Notes: generated by a model not told the origin, from the sequence alone. A DNA stretch of 64,000 bases from Bradyrhizobium semiaridum (GCF_020329505.1 NZ_JAGKJJ010000012.1:1-64000); one strand, 5' to 3'. Shown: positions 1 to 9,552, numbered from the stretch's first letter. Made by a program: numbers and translations.

Positions 1-41
1 AAGCCGCCGCCCAGGCCGCCTCCGGCGTCAAGCCGAGCTGA
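1..41 (+). CDS. 3' end of an unidentified rightward gene
   Basis: An open frame enters from the left edge and ends at TGA 39-41. The visible residues are AAAQAASGVKPS. In the Caulobacter-type origin region, secB lies convergent to dnaQ, so this Ala-rich tail could be the end of secB. That is an inference from gene order only, because a dozen residues cannot identify a protein. Confidence 0.35.
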   Translation, partial: AAAQAASGVKPS

Positions 42-60
42 TCAACTTGCTCGCTGTCGT

Positions 61-172
61 CGCCCGGCTTGACGGGGCGACCCAGTACGCCGCGGCCCCT
101 AGGTTCTATCACTGGCGTCTCTGGAATACTGGGTCGCCCGGTTCATGTGCGCAATTGCGCACAGGCCGGGCG
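61..172. repeat. palindromic intergenic repeat (family K)
   Basis: An imperfect palindrome. It holds CGACCCAGTACGCCGCGGCC, then CTCTGGAATACTGGGTCGCC, and the perfect palindrome GTGCGCAATTGCGCAC near 149-164. A second copy with the outer arms inverted ends the window (63885-64000). It is non-coding. Confidence 0.7.
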
Positions 173-254
173 ATCACAGCAGTGGATGAGGATAAAGCTC
201 CACGCCTTCACTGGGTCACGGGGATGGATTTGTGGCGCACAGCTTCTTCCCACC

Positions 255-376
255 ATCGTCCTGGCGAAGGCCAGGACCCATAACCACCGAATTTGATTGA
301 GCGCGGGACAGCGGCCTCAGCGTCGTCCAACAACATGCAGTTGGCGTAATGGGTCCTGGCTTTCGCCAGGACGACG
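255..376. repeat. palindromic intergenic repeat (family A)
   Basis: The arms GTCCTGGCGAAGGCCAGGAC and GTCCTGGCTTTCGCCAGGAC enclose a variable centre. Further copies lie at 16641-16761 and 19288-19407. With the family K repeat it fills most of the 385-base gap before dnaQ, where I see no gene. Confidence 0.75.
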
Positions 377-426
377 CTGAGTACGTTCACATTATCTCGG
401 CATCTCGGGGTGACTGAGCAACCCGA

Positions 427-1149
427 TCAAGCCGCCGGCGCTGCGGCCGGGACCGGCGGCGGCAGGTAATCGTTCCAGAGCGGCTTGTCGCCCAGGGTGG
501 CGACGAAGGCGCGGTGGGCCTCGCGGTCGGCCTCGCTGACACGCGGCAGCAGCGGGGTCTCGCGCTGGCGCCGCGGCGTGTCGCCATAGCTGCCTGCGCG
601 TACGTCAGGCGCCTCCGACGCCAGGATGAGCTGCGACTGCCGCGCGCCGATCAGGTCGATATAGACCTCGGCCAGCAATTCGGCGTCGAGCAGCGCGCCG
701 TGCTTGGTGCGGCGGGAATTGTCGATCGCATAGCGCGAGCAGAGATCGTCGAGCCGGTTGGACACGCCCGGGTGCTTGCGGCGTGCCAGCAGCAGGGTGT
801 CGACCAGGCGGTCCTTCGGGATCGTCGCCCGCTTGATGCGGTCGAGCTCGGCATTGATGAAGGCGATGTCGAACGAGGCGTTGTGGATCACCAGCGGTGT
901 GTCGCCGATGAACGCCAGGAACTCGTCGACCACTTCGGCGAACAGCGGCTTGCTCGCCAGGAACTCGGTCGACAGTCCGTGCACCGCGAACGCTTCTGCC
1001 GGCATGTCGCGCTCGGGATTGATGTAGACGTGGTAGGTCTGCCCGGTCGGCATGCGGTTGAAGATCTCGACGCAGCCGATCTCGACCAGCCGGTCGCCGC
1101 GCAGCGGATCGAGGCCAGTGGTTTCGGTATCGAGAACGATTTCACGCAT
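427..1149 (-). CDS. dnaQ: DNA polymerase III epsilon subunit (3'-5' proofreading exonuclease)
   Basis: 240 residues. This DEDDh exonuclease removes misincorporated nucleotides as part of the DNA polymerase III core. Motif I is DTETTG at residues 7-12 (D7, E9), motif II is HNASFD at 89-94 (D94), and motif III has H150 and D155. All four metal ligands and the general-base histidine are present. The length fits the family. It is the last gene of the leftward cluster ppsR-maf-coaE-dnaQ, and 30 bases separate its ATG from the coaE stop. The same cluster beside the chromosomal origin is known from Caulobacter and Rickettsia. The C-terminal tail, rich in Pro and Ala, is where the clamp or alpha-subunit contacts would be expected. 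Confidence 0.96.
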   Translation of the reverse strand: MREIVLDTETTGLDPLRGDRLVEIGCVEIFNRMPTGQTYHVYINPERDMPAEAFAVHGLSTEFLASKPLFAEVVDEFLAFIGDTPLVIHNASFDIAFINAELDRIKRATIPKDRLVDTLLLARRKHPGVSNRLDDLCSRYAIDNSRRTKHGALLDAELLAEVYIDLIGARQSQLILASEAPDVRAGSYGDTPRRQRETPLLPRVSEADREAHRAFVATLGDKPLWNDYLPPPVPAAAPAA

Positions 1150-1179
1150 GAGGCAAAGACAATCCGAACAGCGGGCGAA

Positions 1180-1779
1180 TCAGGCGCGCCGCTTTGGCAT
1201 CTTAACAACCTCGGCCAGAATGTCGCGGATGCGCGCCCGCACCGGATCAAGTCCGTGCGAGGTATCCACTATGAAATCCGCGCGCTTGCGCTTCTCGGCA
1301 TCCGGCATCTGCTTGGCGATGATGGCGTCGAGCTTGGCGGCATCCATGGTGCCGCGGGCCAGCACGCGTTCGCGCTGCAGTTCCGGCGAGGTGGTGACGA
1401 CGACGACCGCGTCGACGCGCTTCTCGCCGCCGGTCTCAAACAGCAGCGGGATATCGACGACGACGACGGGCGCGCCGGCAGCCTCGGCATCGGCGAAAAA
1501 TTTCTGCCGCGAAGACCCGAGCATCGGGTGCACGATCTGCTCGAGCTGCTTCATCGCCGCGGTGTCGTGCACCACGCGCGCCGACAATTTTGCGCGATCG
1601 ACCTTGCCGTTCACGGTGGTGCCGGGAAACGCCGCCTCGATCGCCGGCGCGGCCTCGCCTTCGTACAGCCGATGCACCTCGGCATCGGCGTCGTACACGG
1701 GCACGCCGGCTTCCACGAACAGCTTTGCGGTGGTGGATTTCCCCATCCCGATCGAGCCGGTCAGTCCAAGGATCAACAT
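1180..1779 (-). CDS. coaE: dephospho-CoA kinase
   Basis: 199 residues. It phosphorylates the 3'-hydroxyl of dephospho-CoA with ATP, the last step of coenzyme A synthesis in the cytoplasm. The N-terminus carries a P-loop, [11 protein letters not shown] at residues 6-16, and further on VVDIPLLFE matches the substrate-binding strand of the family. The length is typical. It lies between maf and dnaQ with 30-base gaps on both sides, so all are probably co-transcribed. In many alphaproteobacteria aroE sits between maf and coaE, but no aroE sequence is seen here. Confidence 0.95.
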   Translation of the reverse strand: MLILGLTGSIGMGKSTTAKLFVEAGVPVYDADAEVHRLYEGEAAPAIEAAFPGTTVNGKVDRAKLSARVVHDTAAMKQLEQIVHPMLGSSRQKFFADAEAAGAPVVVVDIPLLFETGGEKRVDAVVVVTTSPELQRERVLARGTMDAAKLDAIIAKQMPDAEKRKRADFIVDTSHGLDPVRARIRDILAEVVKMPKRRA

Positions 1780-1809
1780 CAGGTCAGTATCTTTCCGTCG
1801 CCACGCTTC

Positions 1810-2421
1810 TCACACCGCGAGCAATTTTTCGCCGCGCAGGAACGCGAGCAGCGACAATAGCGGCAGGCCGAGGATGGTGAAATGGTCGCCTTCGATGCGC
1901 TCGAACAGATGCACGCCGAGGCCTTCGAGCTGGTAGGCGCCGACGCTGGTTGTCACCGCCGCGCCGGCCTGGTCGAGATAGGCCTCGATCTCGCCGTCGC
2001 CGAGCCGCCGCATTGTCATGCGCGCGACGCTCACGTCACTGAACAAAACCTGCCCGTCGCGCGCGACCGCGACGGCCGAATGCAGCTCGTGGGGTTGGCC
2101 AGCGAGCAGCCGAAGCTGCTCGGCAGCCTGGACCCGGCCGGCCGGCTTGCTGAACATCCGCGGCCCCAGCGCCAGCGTCTGGTCGGCGCCGACGACATAT
2201 TGGGCCGGCCGCTGCCCGGAAACGAACAGCGCCTTCTCCCGCGCCAGGAACGCGGCGATCTCGCCGGGCCCCGAGAGACCGGAATCCCGCTGCACCGCGC
2301 GCTCGTCGATATCGGCCGGCAGCGCCTCGACATCGAGGCCGGCGTTTTCCAGCAGCATTTTCCGCGCGCGGCTTTGCGAGGCGAGAATCAGCCGCTGTTG
2401 TCCGAGCCAGATGCCCATCAC
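1810..2421 (-). CDS. maf: Maf-family nucleoside triphosphate pyrophosphatase
   Basis: 203 residues. Maf proteins hydrolyse non-canonical or modified nucleoside triphosphates to the monophosphate and are linked to septum control. The family signatures are present: LASQSRARKMLLENAGL near residue 13, VVGADQTL in the first third, and a C-terminal GAYQLEGLGVHLFERIEGDH. The coding frame starts directly against the ppsR stop codon. GTG at 2421 is the first start and ATG at 2418 is equally likely. Translational coupling to ppsR is therefore probable. The sequence does not settle which Maf subfamily (dTTP/UTP or m7GTP) this is. Confidence 0.93.
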   Translation of the reverse strand: MMGIWLGQQRLILASQSRARKMLLENAGLDVEALPADIDERAVQRDSGLSGPGEIAAFLAREKALFVSGQRPAQYVVGADQTLALGPRMFSKPAGRVQAAEQLRLLAGQPHELHSAVAVARDGQVLFSDVSVARMTMRRLGDGEIEAYLDQAGAAVTTSVGAYQLEGLGVHLFERIEGDHFTILGLPLLSLLAFLRGEKLLAV

Positions 2422-3264
2422 CTACAGCTCTTCCAGCGGCCGCGCGCGCTGGCGGTCGTTATAGAGCTTCATCACAGCGGCCGCCGTCTCCTCGATCGAG
2501 CGCCGCGTCACGTCGAGCAGCGCCCAGTTGAATTTCGCGCTCAGGCGGCGGGCAAAGGCGACCTCGTCGGCCACCGCCTGCTTGTCGATATAGGTTTCAT
2601 TGTCGCGGTCACCCATGGTGAGCAAGCGGTTCTGCCGAACCTGGATCAGCCGCTCCGGCGTGGCATGCAGGCTGACCACCAGAGGCTTCTTCAACGTCTC
2701 AAGCTGGTGCGGCAGCGGAATGCCCGGCACCAGCGGCACGTTCGCGGTGCGGATGCCGCGGTTGGCGAGATAGATCGAGGTCGGCGTCTTCGAGGTGCGG
2801 GAGACACCGACCAGCACGACATCGGCCTCCTCGAGACCTTCGACGTGCTGACCGTCGTCATGCATCATCGTGAAGTTCAGTGCATCGATGCGGGCAAAAT
2901 ATTCCGCGTTGAGCACGTGCTGCGCACCCACGCGTCCGGTGGTGGCGGCACCCAGATAAGCCTCGAACAACTGCATCACCGGTCCGATGATCGACAGGCT
3001 CGGGACGTTGATCTCGCGGCACTTGGCCTCGAGGCGGCCGACGAGATCCTTCTCCAGCAGCGTGAACAGCACGATGCCGGGCGATTCCTCGATCTCGTCG
3101 AGCACGCGATCGAGCTGCTTCTGGCTGCGCACCAGCGGATAGACATGCTCGACCGCGGTGACGTTGGCGTATTGAGCGGCGACCGCGCGCGCCACGGTGA
3201 TCAGCGTCTCGCCGGTCGAATCCGACACCAGATGCAGGTGGAAATAGTTGGAGGTCGTCGGCAC
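2422..3264 (-). CDS. ppsR: pyruvate, water dikinase regulatory protein (kinase-phosphorylase, DUF299; 'RP001' homologue)
   Basis: 280 residues. This family switches PEP synthetase or pyruvate phosphate dikinase on and off by ADP-dependent phosphorylation and Pi-dependent dephosphorylation. It shows the family N-terminus [10 protein letters not shown] (residues 11-20) and the P-loop GVSRTSKT at 153-160. The start is GTG at 3264, preceded by AGGGG six bases upstream. It is the first gene of the leftward operon. The same gene was named RP001 in Rickettsia and flanks oriC in Caulobacter, which makes the gap upstream of it interesting. The ppsR symbol rests on the family. The actual target enzyme is not shown by the sequence. 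Confidence 0.92.
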   Translation of the reverse strand: MPTTSNYFHLHLVSDSTGETLITVARAVAAQYANVTAVEHVYPLVRSQKQLDRVLDEIEESPGIVLFTLLEKDLVGRLEAKCREINVPSLSIIGPVMQLFEAYLGAATTGRVGAQHVLNAEYFARIDALNFTMMHDDGQHVEGLEEADVVLVGVSRTSKTPTSIYLANRGIRTANVPLVPGIPLPHQLETLKKPLVVSLHATPERLIQVRQNRLLTMGDRDNETYIDKQAVADEVAFARRLSAKFNWALLDVTRRSIEETAAAVMKLYNDRQRARPLEEL

Positions 3265-3708
3265 CAGAGCCCCTGTCTATCCTGTGAATCCCTGTGGAGG
3301 TCGAGGACGAGAATCCGCCGCCGCCGGCCGGCCGCTGGATATCTCATCCCTTTCTTCACAGCACCTCGCAAAAGGATAAGTCGGCGTCATAGCGGCGATG
3401 ATAGTGGGTAGGTGTGGATTTGTCTCTTCATAAGCTGGCCATAGACCGGCGCAAGCAATTGAGCCGAACGCTGGATTTCGGACAGCCATGCCGGCGCTCC
3501 GGAATGTTGAGGGATGTGAACAAGCCCGCAGGAACGGCTGGATCGCCTTGCATGAGTCAAATCCACCGCCATTCAGACTCAAACCTTAGAATCTAAAATT
3601 AATAGGTTTAGGAGAACCGAGCTTGCGGATATGTATCGGTCCCTCGCTTGCAAAGCTCGGTTCGCAACGCTGAGACCACCCAAGCTGTTCCTGGAAGGCA
3701 TCCCCGCG
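3265..3708. other. candidate chromosomal replication origin (oriC) in the ppsR-hemJ gap
   Basis: A gap of 444 bases without a convincing gene. Genes diverge from it: four to the left and seven to the right. Degenerate DnaA-box-like words occur at 3283-3291 (TGTGAATCC), 3352-3360 (TTCTTCACA), 3413-3421 (TGTGGATTT) and 3515-3523 (TGTGAACAA). An AT-rich tract lies at 3579-3612, within a GC-rich chromosome. In Caulobacter and Rickettsia the origin lies between the ppsR homologue (RP001) and hemE. Here hemE is absent and hemJ follows instead. No perfect TTATCCACA box is present, so this stays a candidate resting mainly on gene order. Confidence 0.45.
3614..3663. repeat. 11-base perfect inverted repeat upstream of hemJ
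   Basis: GAACCGAGCTT at 3614-3624 is matched by AAGCTCGGTTC at 3653-3663, with 28 bases between. There is no T-run after it, so it does not look like an intrinsic terminator. It could be an operator, a hairpin in the hemJ leader or part of the origin structure. Confidence 0.5.
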
Positions 3709-4131
3709 ATGTATGAGTGGATCAAGGCGCTGCACATCGTTGCCGTCATCTCCTGGATGGCGGGCATGCTCTATCTGCCGCGGCTGTTCGTCTATCATTG
3801 CGAGGCGGAGATCGGCTCGAAGCAGTCCGAGACCTTCAAGGTCATGGAGCGGCGGCTTTTGAAGGCGATCATCAATCCCGCGATGATCATCACCTGGCTC
3901 GCCGGGCTCTATCTGGTCTGGGCCGGACATTGGTACCTGTCGGGCTGGTTTCACGCCAAATTTACGCTGGTGCTGATCATGTCGGGTATCCACGGCTTTT
4001 TGTCCCGCTGCGTGAGGGATTTCGGCGCAGACCGGAATCAGCGCAGCCAGAAATTCTACCGTATTATCAACGAGGTACCTACAGTATTGATGGTTCTGAT
4101 CGTGCTCTTGGTGGTGATCAAGCCGTTCTAG
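3709..4131 (+). CDS. hemJ: protoporphyrinogen IX oxidase HemJ
   Basis: 140 residues. HemJ oxidises protoporphyrinogen IX to protoporphyrin IX, the penultimate step of haem synthesis, in the inner membrane. The protein begins MYEWIKALHIVAVISWMAGM, with the family's conserved histidine at residue 9. It has about four hydrophobic segments and the conserved LPRLFVYH segment after the first. The open frame extends 26 codons further upstream, but the ATG at 3709 gives the family length and N-terminus. It is first in a rightward run followed by rho. The haem gene hemE, its usual neighbour in this location, is not in the window. Confidence 0.9.
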   Translation: MYEWIKALHIVAVISWMAGMLYLPRLFVYHCEAEIGSKQSETFKVMERRLLKAIINPAMIITWLAGLYLVWAGHWYLSGWFHAKFTLVLIMSGIHGFLSRCVRDFGADRNQRSQKFYRIINEVPTVLMVLIVLLVVIKPF

Positions 4132-4392
4132 GCGTCCTGGACATGACGATGCTTAGCAAGCATGCTTCAGTCCTTCTTGCGAAGGACGGATCGATTTTCT
4201 ATATAGATATTATCCCACCCCACGCAGGCGGATGTGGTCGCGTTCCGGTTCTTTTCGGGCCGGCGCCGCATCAGGTTCGAAAGCCCCAACGGCACTTTCC
4301 TGGCTGAGACCTGCGGACCTTCCTTTGGCGTCCGCTTTTTCCAAAGCCACTTCGCATCCCTTCCCTACTTACTTCCTCACAGGACTACCCCA

Positions 4393-5658
4393 ATGCGGGA
4401 AATCAAACTCCAGGACCTCAAATCGAAAACGCCGGCCGAGCTCGTCTCGTTTGCGGAAGAGAATGGGGTCGAAAACGCCAGCACCATGCGCAAGCAGGAG
4501 CTGATGTTCGCTATCCTCAAGCAGCTCGCGATCGCCGAGACCGACATTATCGGTGAGGGCGTCGTCGAGGTGCTGTCCGACGGCTTCGGCTTTCTTCGTT
4601 CGCCCGACGCGAACTACCTGCCCGGCCCCGATGACATCTACGTCTCGCCCTCGCAGATTCGCCGTTTCGGCCTGCGCACCGGCGACACCATTGAAGGCCA
4701 CATTCGCAGCCCGAAGGAAGGCGAACGCTATTTCGCGCTGCTGAAGGTCAACACGCTCAATTTTGAGGATCCGGAAAAGGCCAAGCACAAGGTCAATTTC
4801 GACAACCTGACGCCGCTGTTTCCCAATCAGCGCTTCCGCATGGAGCTCGAAGACTCCACCAAGAAGGATCTGTCCGCGCGCGTGATCGACATCGTCGCGC
4901 CGATCGGCAAGGGCCAGCGCGCGTTGATCGTGGCGCCGCCGCGCACCGGCAAGACCGTGCTGATGCAGAACATCGCGCACTCCATCACCGCAAATCATCC
5001 CGACTGCTATCTGATCGTGCTCCTGATCGACGAGCGTCCGGAAGAAGTCACGGACATGCAGCGATCGGTGAAGGGCGAGGTGGTGTCGTCGACCTTCGAC
5101 GAGCCGGCCGTGCGTCACGTCCAGGTCGCCGAGATGGTGATCGAGAAGGCCAAGCGGCTGGTCGAACACGGCCGCGACGTCGTGATCCTGCTCGACTCGA
5201 TCACGCGCCTCGGCCGCGCCTACAACACCGTGGTGCCATCATCCGGCAAGGTGCTGACCGGCGGTGTCGACGCCAACGCATTGCAGCGGCCGAAGCGCTT
5301 TTTCGGTGCCGCGCGCAACATCGAGGAGGGTGGTTCGCTGACCATCATCGCGACCGCGCTGGTCGATACCGGCAGCCGCATGGACGAAGTCATCTTCGAA
5401 GAATTCAAGGGCACCGGTAACTCCGAACTGATCCTCGACCGCAAGGTCTCGGATAAGCGGACCTTCCCGGCGATCGACATCGCCCGCTCCGGCACCCGCA
5501 AGGAGGAGCTGATCACCGATCCGCAGGTGCTGAAGAAAATGTACGTGCTGCGCCGCATCCTCAATCCGATGGGCACCATGGATGCGATCGACTTCCTGCT
5601 CGACAAGCTGCGCAACACGAAGAGCAATTCCGAGTTCTTCGACTCCATGAACACCTGA
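4393..5658 (+). CDS. rho: transcription termination factor Rho
   Basis: 421 residues. Rho is a hexameric RNA-dependent ATPase that ends transcription. The N-terminus [10 protein letters not shown] starts the Rho N domain. An RNA-binding cold-shock-like segment ([16 protein letters not shown]) lies near residues 56-71. Walker A is APPRTGKT at 181-188, and Walker B lies in [14 protein letters not shown]. The frame is open 53 codons further upstream, but that part has no Rho similarity, and ATG 4393 gives the standard length. About 260 bases of leader separate it from hemJ. That is consistent with a regulated leader as known for rho in other bacteria, although I cannot identify an element. A strong intrinsic terminator follows. 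Confidence 0.97.
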   Translation: MREIKLQDLKSKTPAELVSFAEENGVENASTMRKQELMFAILKQLAIAETDIIGEGVVEVLSDGFGFLRSPDANYLPGPDDIYVSPSQIRRFGLRTGDTIEGHIRSPKEGERYFALLKVNTLNFEDPEKAKHKVNFDNLTPLFPNQRFRMELEDSTKKDLSARVIDIVAPIGKGQRALIVAPPRTGKTVLMQNIAHSITANHPDCYLIVLLIDERPEEVTDMQRSVKGEVVSSTFDEPAVRHVQVAEMVIEKAKRLVEHGRDVVILLDSITRLGRAYNTVVPSSGKVLTGGVDANALQRPKRFFGAARNIEEGGSLTIIATALVDTGSRMDEVIFEEFKGTGNSELILDRKVSDKRTFPAIDIARSGTRKEELITDPQVLKKMYVLRRILNPMGTMDAIDFLLDKLRNTKSNSEFFDSMNT

Positions 5659-5681
5659 GACCAACGGCTTCGAATGGGACA

Positions 5682-5711
5682 GGGCGCTCCGCGCAAACGG
5701 GGCGCCCTTTT
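5682..5711 (+). terminator. intrinsic terminator after rho
   Basis: The stem GGGCGC (5682-5687) pairs with GCGCCC (5702-5707) and is followed by TTTT. It lies 23 bases after the rho stop codon. Confidence 0.8.
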
Positions 5712-5968
5712 CATGCTGCGGGTATTGCTGCAAAATCGTGCAGCAACAGGTCGGAGCCCATAAAGCGTTCATTTACCGTATAATCTATTGATATCGTTGG
5801 TATATCCTAAATTGGAGGTTGGCCGACGGTTCAGCGACGCCATTTGCAACAAAATTGCTGCAGCCGTGCTGCAGTCTTCTGACGGTCATGCTGCGTCGCA
5901 ACATGCGGGTCTTTTCGCAGCGAAGAGAAACAGCGTTGCCTTTCCGAAAGCTCGCGACCTAATAGGCA

Positions 5969-7291
5969 ATGCATCCGCGCGACCAAACCATCTTTGCTTT
6001 GTCGTCAGGCCGGCCACCGAGTGCGATCGCCATCGTCCGGGTGTCTGGGCCAATGGCCGAATCGGTGATGTCGGATTTGGCCGGCAAGCTGCCGGTCCCG
6101 CGGACGGCGACCAGAGCCTTGCTGAGGGACCTGGATCTCCAGCCGATCGATGATGCGGTGGTGCTGTGGTTCCCGGGCCCGGCCAGCGCCACCGGCGAAG
6201 ACGTCGCCGAATTTCATGTCCATGGCGGACGCGCGGTGCTGACGGCATTGTTCGACGCGCTGGCCAGGTTCGACAATGTGCGCCCGGCCGATGCAGGTGA
6301 ATTCACGCGGCGCGGCTTCGAGAACGGCAAGCTCGATCTGACCGAGGCCGAGGGCCTCGACGACCTCATCCATGCCGACACCGACCGCCAGCGGCGCCAG
6401 GCGCTGCGGCAGTTGAAGGGCCTGCTCGGCGATCGCGCGCGCGATTGGCGCGAACGCATCATCGCGGCGTCGGCGCTGATCGAAGCCGGCATCGATTTCT
6501 CCGACGAAGGCGACGTGCCCGCCGAGCTGATCGCGCCGGCGCTGCAGCGGATCAGGTCGCTTCATGACGAAATTCAAGCTGTCCTTGCGGCACAGGCCCA
6601 GGGTGAGCGGCTGCGCGACGGCCTGGTGGTTGCGATTTCAGGTCCGCCGAATGTCGGCAAGTCGACCCTGATCAATCAGCTGGCCCGGCGCGAGGTCGCG
6701 ATCGTCTCGCCGCACGCTGGCACCACGCGCGATGTCATCGAGGTGCAGCTCGATCTCGACGGCTATCCGGTCACGGTGATCGACACCGCAGGCATCCGCG
6801 AGACCGACGATCCGGTCGAACAGGAGGGGGTCCGCCGCGCCCGCTCCCGCGCCGCGGAGGCGGATCTCGTGCTGTGGCTGAGTGATACCGATGGCGGGGC
6901 TGCGCACGAGGGAACGACGCCGGTCTGGCTGGTGCGCAACAAGATCGACCTTGGTCGGCCATTGGCCGAGCCGGGCGACGGAACTGTCGAGTTCAGGATT
7001 TCGGCGGCTCGGGGCGACGGGATCCCCGAGCTGATCAGGAGTCTGGTCCGGTTTGCGCATGATTACTTCGGAGCCGGCGAGGGCGGGCTGATCACGCGGG
7101 TCCGGCAGCGCGAGTTGCTGCAGCAGACGGTAGATGCGCTGGGCCGCAGCATCGAGGTCGTCGGGCGGGGCGAGGAACTCGCTGCCGAGGAACTTCGCAC
7201 CGCGGCGGTCTCACTGGGCCGTCTGCTGGGCCGGGTCGATGTGGAGGATATCCTCGACGTGATCTTCCGGGAGTTCTGTGTCGGGAAGTAG
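5969..7291 (+). CDS. mnmE: tRNA uridine-5-carboxymethylaminomethyl synthesis GTPase MnmE
   Basis: 440 residues. With MnmG it installs the 5-carboxymethylaminomethyl group on wobble U34 of certain tRNAs. The N-terminal formyl-THF-binding domain begins [23 protein letters not shown]. The G domain has GPPNVGKS at 225-232, followed by a TTRD switch, DTAG and NKID. The C-terminus ends CVGK, so the catalytic Cys437 is present. The partner mnmG lies directly downstream, and the two are separated by a gap with parS sites. The 310-base gap upstream (5659-5968) holds only the rho terminator and AT-rich sequence that may contain the promoter; I see no gene there. Confidence 0.96.
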   Translation: MHPRDQTIFALSSGRPPSAIAIVRVSGPMAESVMSDLAGKLPVPRTATRALLRDLDLQPIDDAVVLWFPGPASATGEDVAEFHVHGGRAVLTALFDALARFDNVRPADAGEFTRRGFENGKLDLTEAEGLDDLIHADTDRQRRQALRQLKGLLGDRARDWRERIIAASALIEAGIDFSDEGDVPAELIAPALQRIRSLHDEIQAVLAAQAQGERLRDGLVVAISGPPNVGKSTLINQLARREVAIVSPHAGTTRDVIEVQLDLDGYPVTVIDTAGIRETDDPVEQEGVRRARSRAAEADLVLWLSDTDGGAAHEGTTPVWLVRNKIDLGRPLAEPGDGTVEFRISAARGDGIPELIRSLVRFAHDYFGAGEGGLITRVRQRELLQQTVDALGRSIEVVGRGEELAAEELRTAAVSLGRLLGRVDVEDILDVIFREFCVGK

Positions 7292-7343
7292 GGTCCTTTG
7301 CATGGGGTTGTTTTGCGGAAAATGAGTTCAGGGTTGCGCACCC

Positions 7344-7359
7344 CGTTTCACGTGAAACA
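7344..7359. promoter_or_regulatory. parS centromere site 1
   Basis: CGTTTCACGTGAAACA matches the universal chromosomal parS consensus TGTTTCACGTGAAACA at 15 of 16 positions, and the inner 14-mer is perfect. It should bind the ParB encoded at 11259-12146. Confidence 0.93.
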
Positions 7360-7380
7360 AGGCCGGGCAGGTTCGGAACT

Positions 7381-7396
7381 TGTCTCGCGTGAAACG
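7381..7396. promoter_or_regulatory. degenerate parS-like site
   Basis: TGTCTCGCGTGAAACG keeps the right half-site GTGAAAC and most of the left half. It lies between two good parS sites and may be a weak ParB site or a decayed one. Confidence 0.45.
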
Positions 7397-7413
7397 CCGG
7401 CTCCCCCAATCGT

Positions 7414-7429
7414 CGTTTCACGTGAAACA
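7414..7429. promoter_or_regulatory. parS centromere site 2
   Basis: CGTTTCACGTGAAACA, identical to site 1. The centres are 70 bases apart, in the mnmE-mnmG gap. Confidence 0.93.
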
Positions 7430-7549
7430 GAACGCCCCGATTGCACCTGCGTGCCCGATCCATATGTCCGAGCGGGTTTGGGCCCCTCCGGCTAACCGCA
7501 TCTCAACTTCGTTCTTCCGGCTTTCATCACTCCGCGATAGAAGTCCCGC

Positions 7550-9433
7550 ATGAATTCGCGGGCAGACTCATTTGACGTGATCGTCATCGGCGGGGGCCAT
7601 GCCGGCTGCGAAGCCGCGAGTGCGGCTGCCCGAATGGGAGCCCGGACGGCCCTTGTGACCCATTGCTTCGCGACCATCGGGGCGATGTCCTGCAATCCCG
7701 CGATCGGTGGCCTGGGCAAGGGCCATCTGGTGCGCGAGGTCGACGCTCTGGATGGCTTGATGGGCCGGGTCGCCGACGCCGGCGGCATTCAGTTCCGGAT
7801 GCTCAATCGCCGCAAGGGTCCGGCGGTCCGTGGTCCACGGGCTCAGGCTGATCGGAAGCTCTATGCTGCGGCGATGCAGGCGGCGATATCAGAGACCGCG
7901 AATCTCAGCGTCATTGAAGGCGAGGCGGAAGAACTGATCGTGGCCGACGGCGGGGTCACCGGCATCCGTCTGGGTGATGGCCGCGCTATCTCCGCCGGCG
8001 CGGTCGTCATCACGACCGGCACCTTTCTGCGCGGCCTGATCCACCTCGGTGAGCGGAACTGGCCCGCGGGCCGGGTCGGCGAGGCTCCGGCAATGGGGCT
8101 GTCCGCCTCGTTCGAGCGGGCGGGCTTTACGCTGGGCCGGCTCAAGACCGGCACGCCGCCGCGCCTGGATGGCACCACGATCGACTGGTCGGCGGTCGAA
8201 ATGCAGCCCGGAGACGATCCGCCGGAGCCGTTTTCGGTCATGACCGACCGGATCACGACCGCGCAAATCCAGTGCGGCATCACCCGGACCACGCCGGCGA
8301 CCCATGAGGTGATCCGGGCCAACGTGCATCGCTCACCGATGTACTCCGGCCAGATCAAGAGCACGGGGCCGCGCTATTGTCCCTCGATCGAGGACAAGAT
8401 CGTCCGCTTCGGCGACCGCGATGGCCACCAGATCTTCCTCGAGCCGGAAGGGCTCGACGACACCACGGTCTATCCCAATGGGGTCTCGACCTCGCTGCCG
8501 GAGGAGGTCCAGCTCGCGATCCTCGCCAGCATCCCCGGCCTCGAACGGGTGAAGATGGTCCGGCCGGGCTACGCGATCGAATACGACCATGTCGATCCGC
8601 GCGAGCTCGATCCGACCCTGGAGGCCAAGCGTCTGCGCGGCCTGTTCCTGGCCGGCCAGATCAATGGCACCACCGGTTACGAAGAGGCAGCGGGGCAGGG
8701 CATCGTGGCTGGGCTCAATGCGGCGCTGGCCGCCGGCGGCGCCGATCCGATCGTGTTCGATCGTGCCGACGGCTATCTCGGCGTGATGATCGATGATCTC
8801 GTCACCCGCGGCATCACCGAGCCCTATCGCATGTTTACCTCGCGCGCCGAATATCGGCTCACGCTGCGGGCCGACAACGCCGATCAGCGGCTCACCGACA
8901 AGGGCATCGCGCTCGGCTGCGTCGGAGCGGCCCGCGCCGCGCGCCACCGGACCAAGATGGCGGCGCTGGATGCCGCAAGGGTGCTGGCGAAGTCGCTGTC
9001 GATCACCCCGAACGAAGCCGCCCGGCACGGCCTGTCGCTCAATCGTGACGGCCATCGTCGCTCCGCCTTCGAGCTGTTGGCCTACCCGGACATCGAATGG
9101 CCGGCCGTGCAGGCGATCTGGCCGGAGCTGTCGGCCATCGATCCTTCAATCGCCGTGCACCTCGAGATCGACGCCAAGTACGACGTCTACCTGAAGCGCC
9201 AGACTGCCGATGTCGACGCCTTCCGGCGTGACGAGAGCCTGTCGCTCACCGATATCGATTATGCCGATGTGCCCGGACTCTCCAATGAAGCGCGCGCCAA
9301 GCTGCAGAAGGCGCAGCCGCGGACAGTCGGGCAGGCCGGCCGGATCGACGGCATGACGCCGGCAGCGCTTGGTATCCTGGCCGCCTATCTGCGGCGCGAG
9401 GCACGGCGGAAGACCGCGAAGGCGACGGCGTAG
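7550..9433 (+). CDS. mnmG: tRNA uridine-5-carboxymethylaminomethyl synthesis enzyme MnmG
   Basis: 627 residues. This FAD- and NADH-dependent partner of MnmE modifies wobble U34 of tRNA. The dinucleotide-binding motif GGGHAG lies at residues 14-19. The family signatures [20 protein letters not shown] and [20 protein letters not shown] are both intact. The ATG at 7550 gives the expected MnmG N-terminus and length. The gene follows mnmE in the same direction, and its stop codon lies one base before a third parS site. Confidence 0.96.
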   Translation: MNSRADSFDVIVIGGGHAGCEAASAAARMGARTALVTHCFATIGAMSCNPAIGGLGKGHLVREVDALDGLMGRVADAGGIQFRMLNRRKGPAVRGPRAQADRKLYAAAMQAAISETANLSVIEGEAEELIVADGGVTGIRLGDGRAISAGAVVITTGTFLRGLIHLGERNWPAGRVGEAPAMGLSASFERAGFTLGRLKTGTPPRLDGTTIDWSAVEMQPGDDPPEPFSVMTDRITTAQIQCGITRTTPATHEVIRANVHRSPMYSGQIKSTGPRYCPSIEDKIVRFGDRDGHQIFLEPEGLDDTTVYPNGVSTSLPEEVQLAILASIPGLERVKMVRPGYAIEYDHVDPRELDPTLEAKRLRGLFLAGQINGTTGYEEAAGQGIVAGLNAALAAGGADPIVFDRADGYLGVMIDDLVTRGITEPYRMFTSRAEYRLTLRADNADQRLTDKGIALGCVGAARAARHRTKMAALDAARVLAKSLSITPNEAARHGLSLNRDGHRRSAFELLAYPDIEWPAVQAIWPELSAIDPSIAVHLEIDAKYDVYLKRQTADVDAFRRDESLSLTDIDYADVPGLSNEARAKLQKAQPRTVGQAGRIDGMTPAALGILAAYLRREARRKTAKATA

Positions 9434-9449
9434 CGTTTCACGTGAAACG
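9434..9449. promoter_or_regulatory. parS centromere site 3
   Basis: CGTTTCACGTGAAACG starts directly after the mnmG stop codon. The inner 14-mer is perfect and matches sites 1 and 2. It is about 2 kb from them. Confidence 0.92.
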
Positions 9450-9470
9450 AATGGTCGAGAGGCCGGTCCG

Positions 9471-9552
9471 CGTCATTGCGAAGAGGGAAGCGACGAAGCA
9501 ATCCATCGCTCCCCGACGGCACAATGGATTGCTTCGCTTCGCTCAATGACAG
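9471..9552. repeat. palindromic intergenic repeat (family B)
   Basis: CGTCATTGCGAAGAGGGAAG and, inverted, GCTTCGCTTCGCTCAATGAC enclose a pair of CAATCCAT/ATGGATTG arms. It lies upstream of rsmG and is translated as a spurious N-terminal extension if the longest frame is taken. A similar copy lies at 31688-31775. Confidence 0.75.

Noticed and set aside
255..376. CRISPR-like repeat
   Set aside because: The repeats are single inverted pairs scattered over the window, not direct repeats with regular spacers; no cas gene is present.
1882..3411. Long rightward open frame (509 codons) over maf and ppsR
   Set aside because: It is antisense to two well-supported genes and has the Arg/His/Gln-rich composition typical of GC-rich shadow frames.
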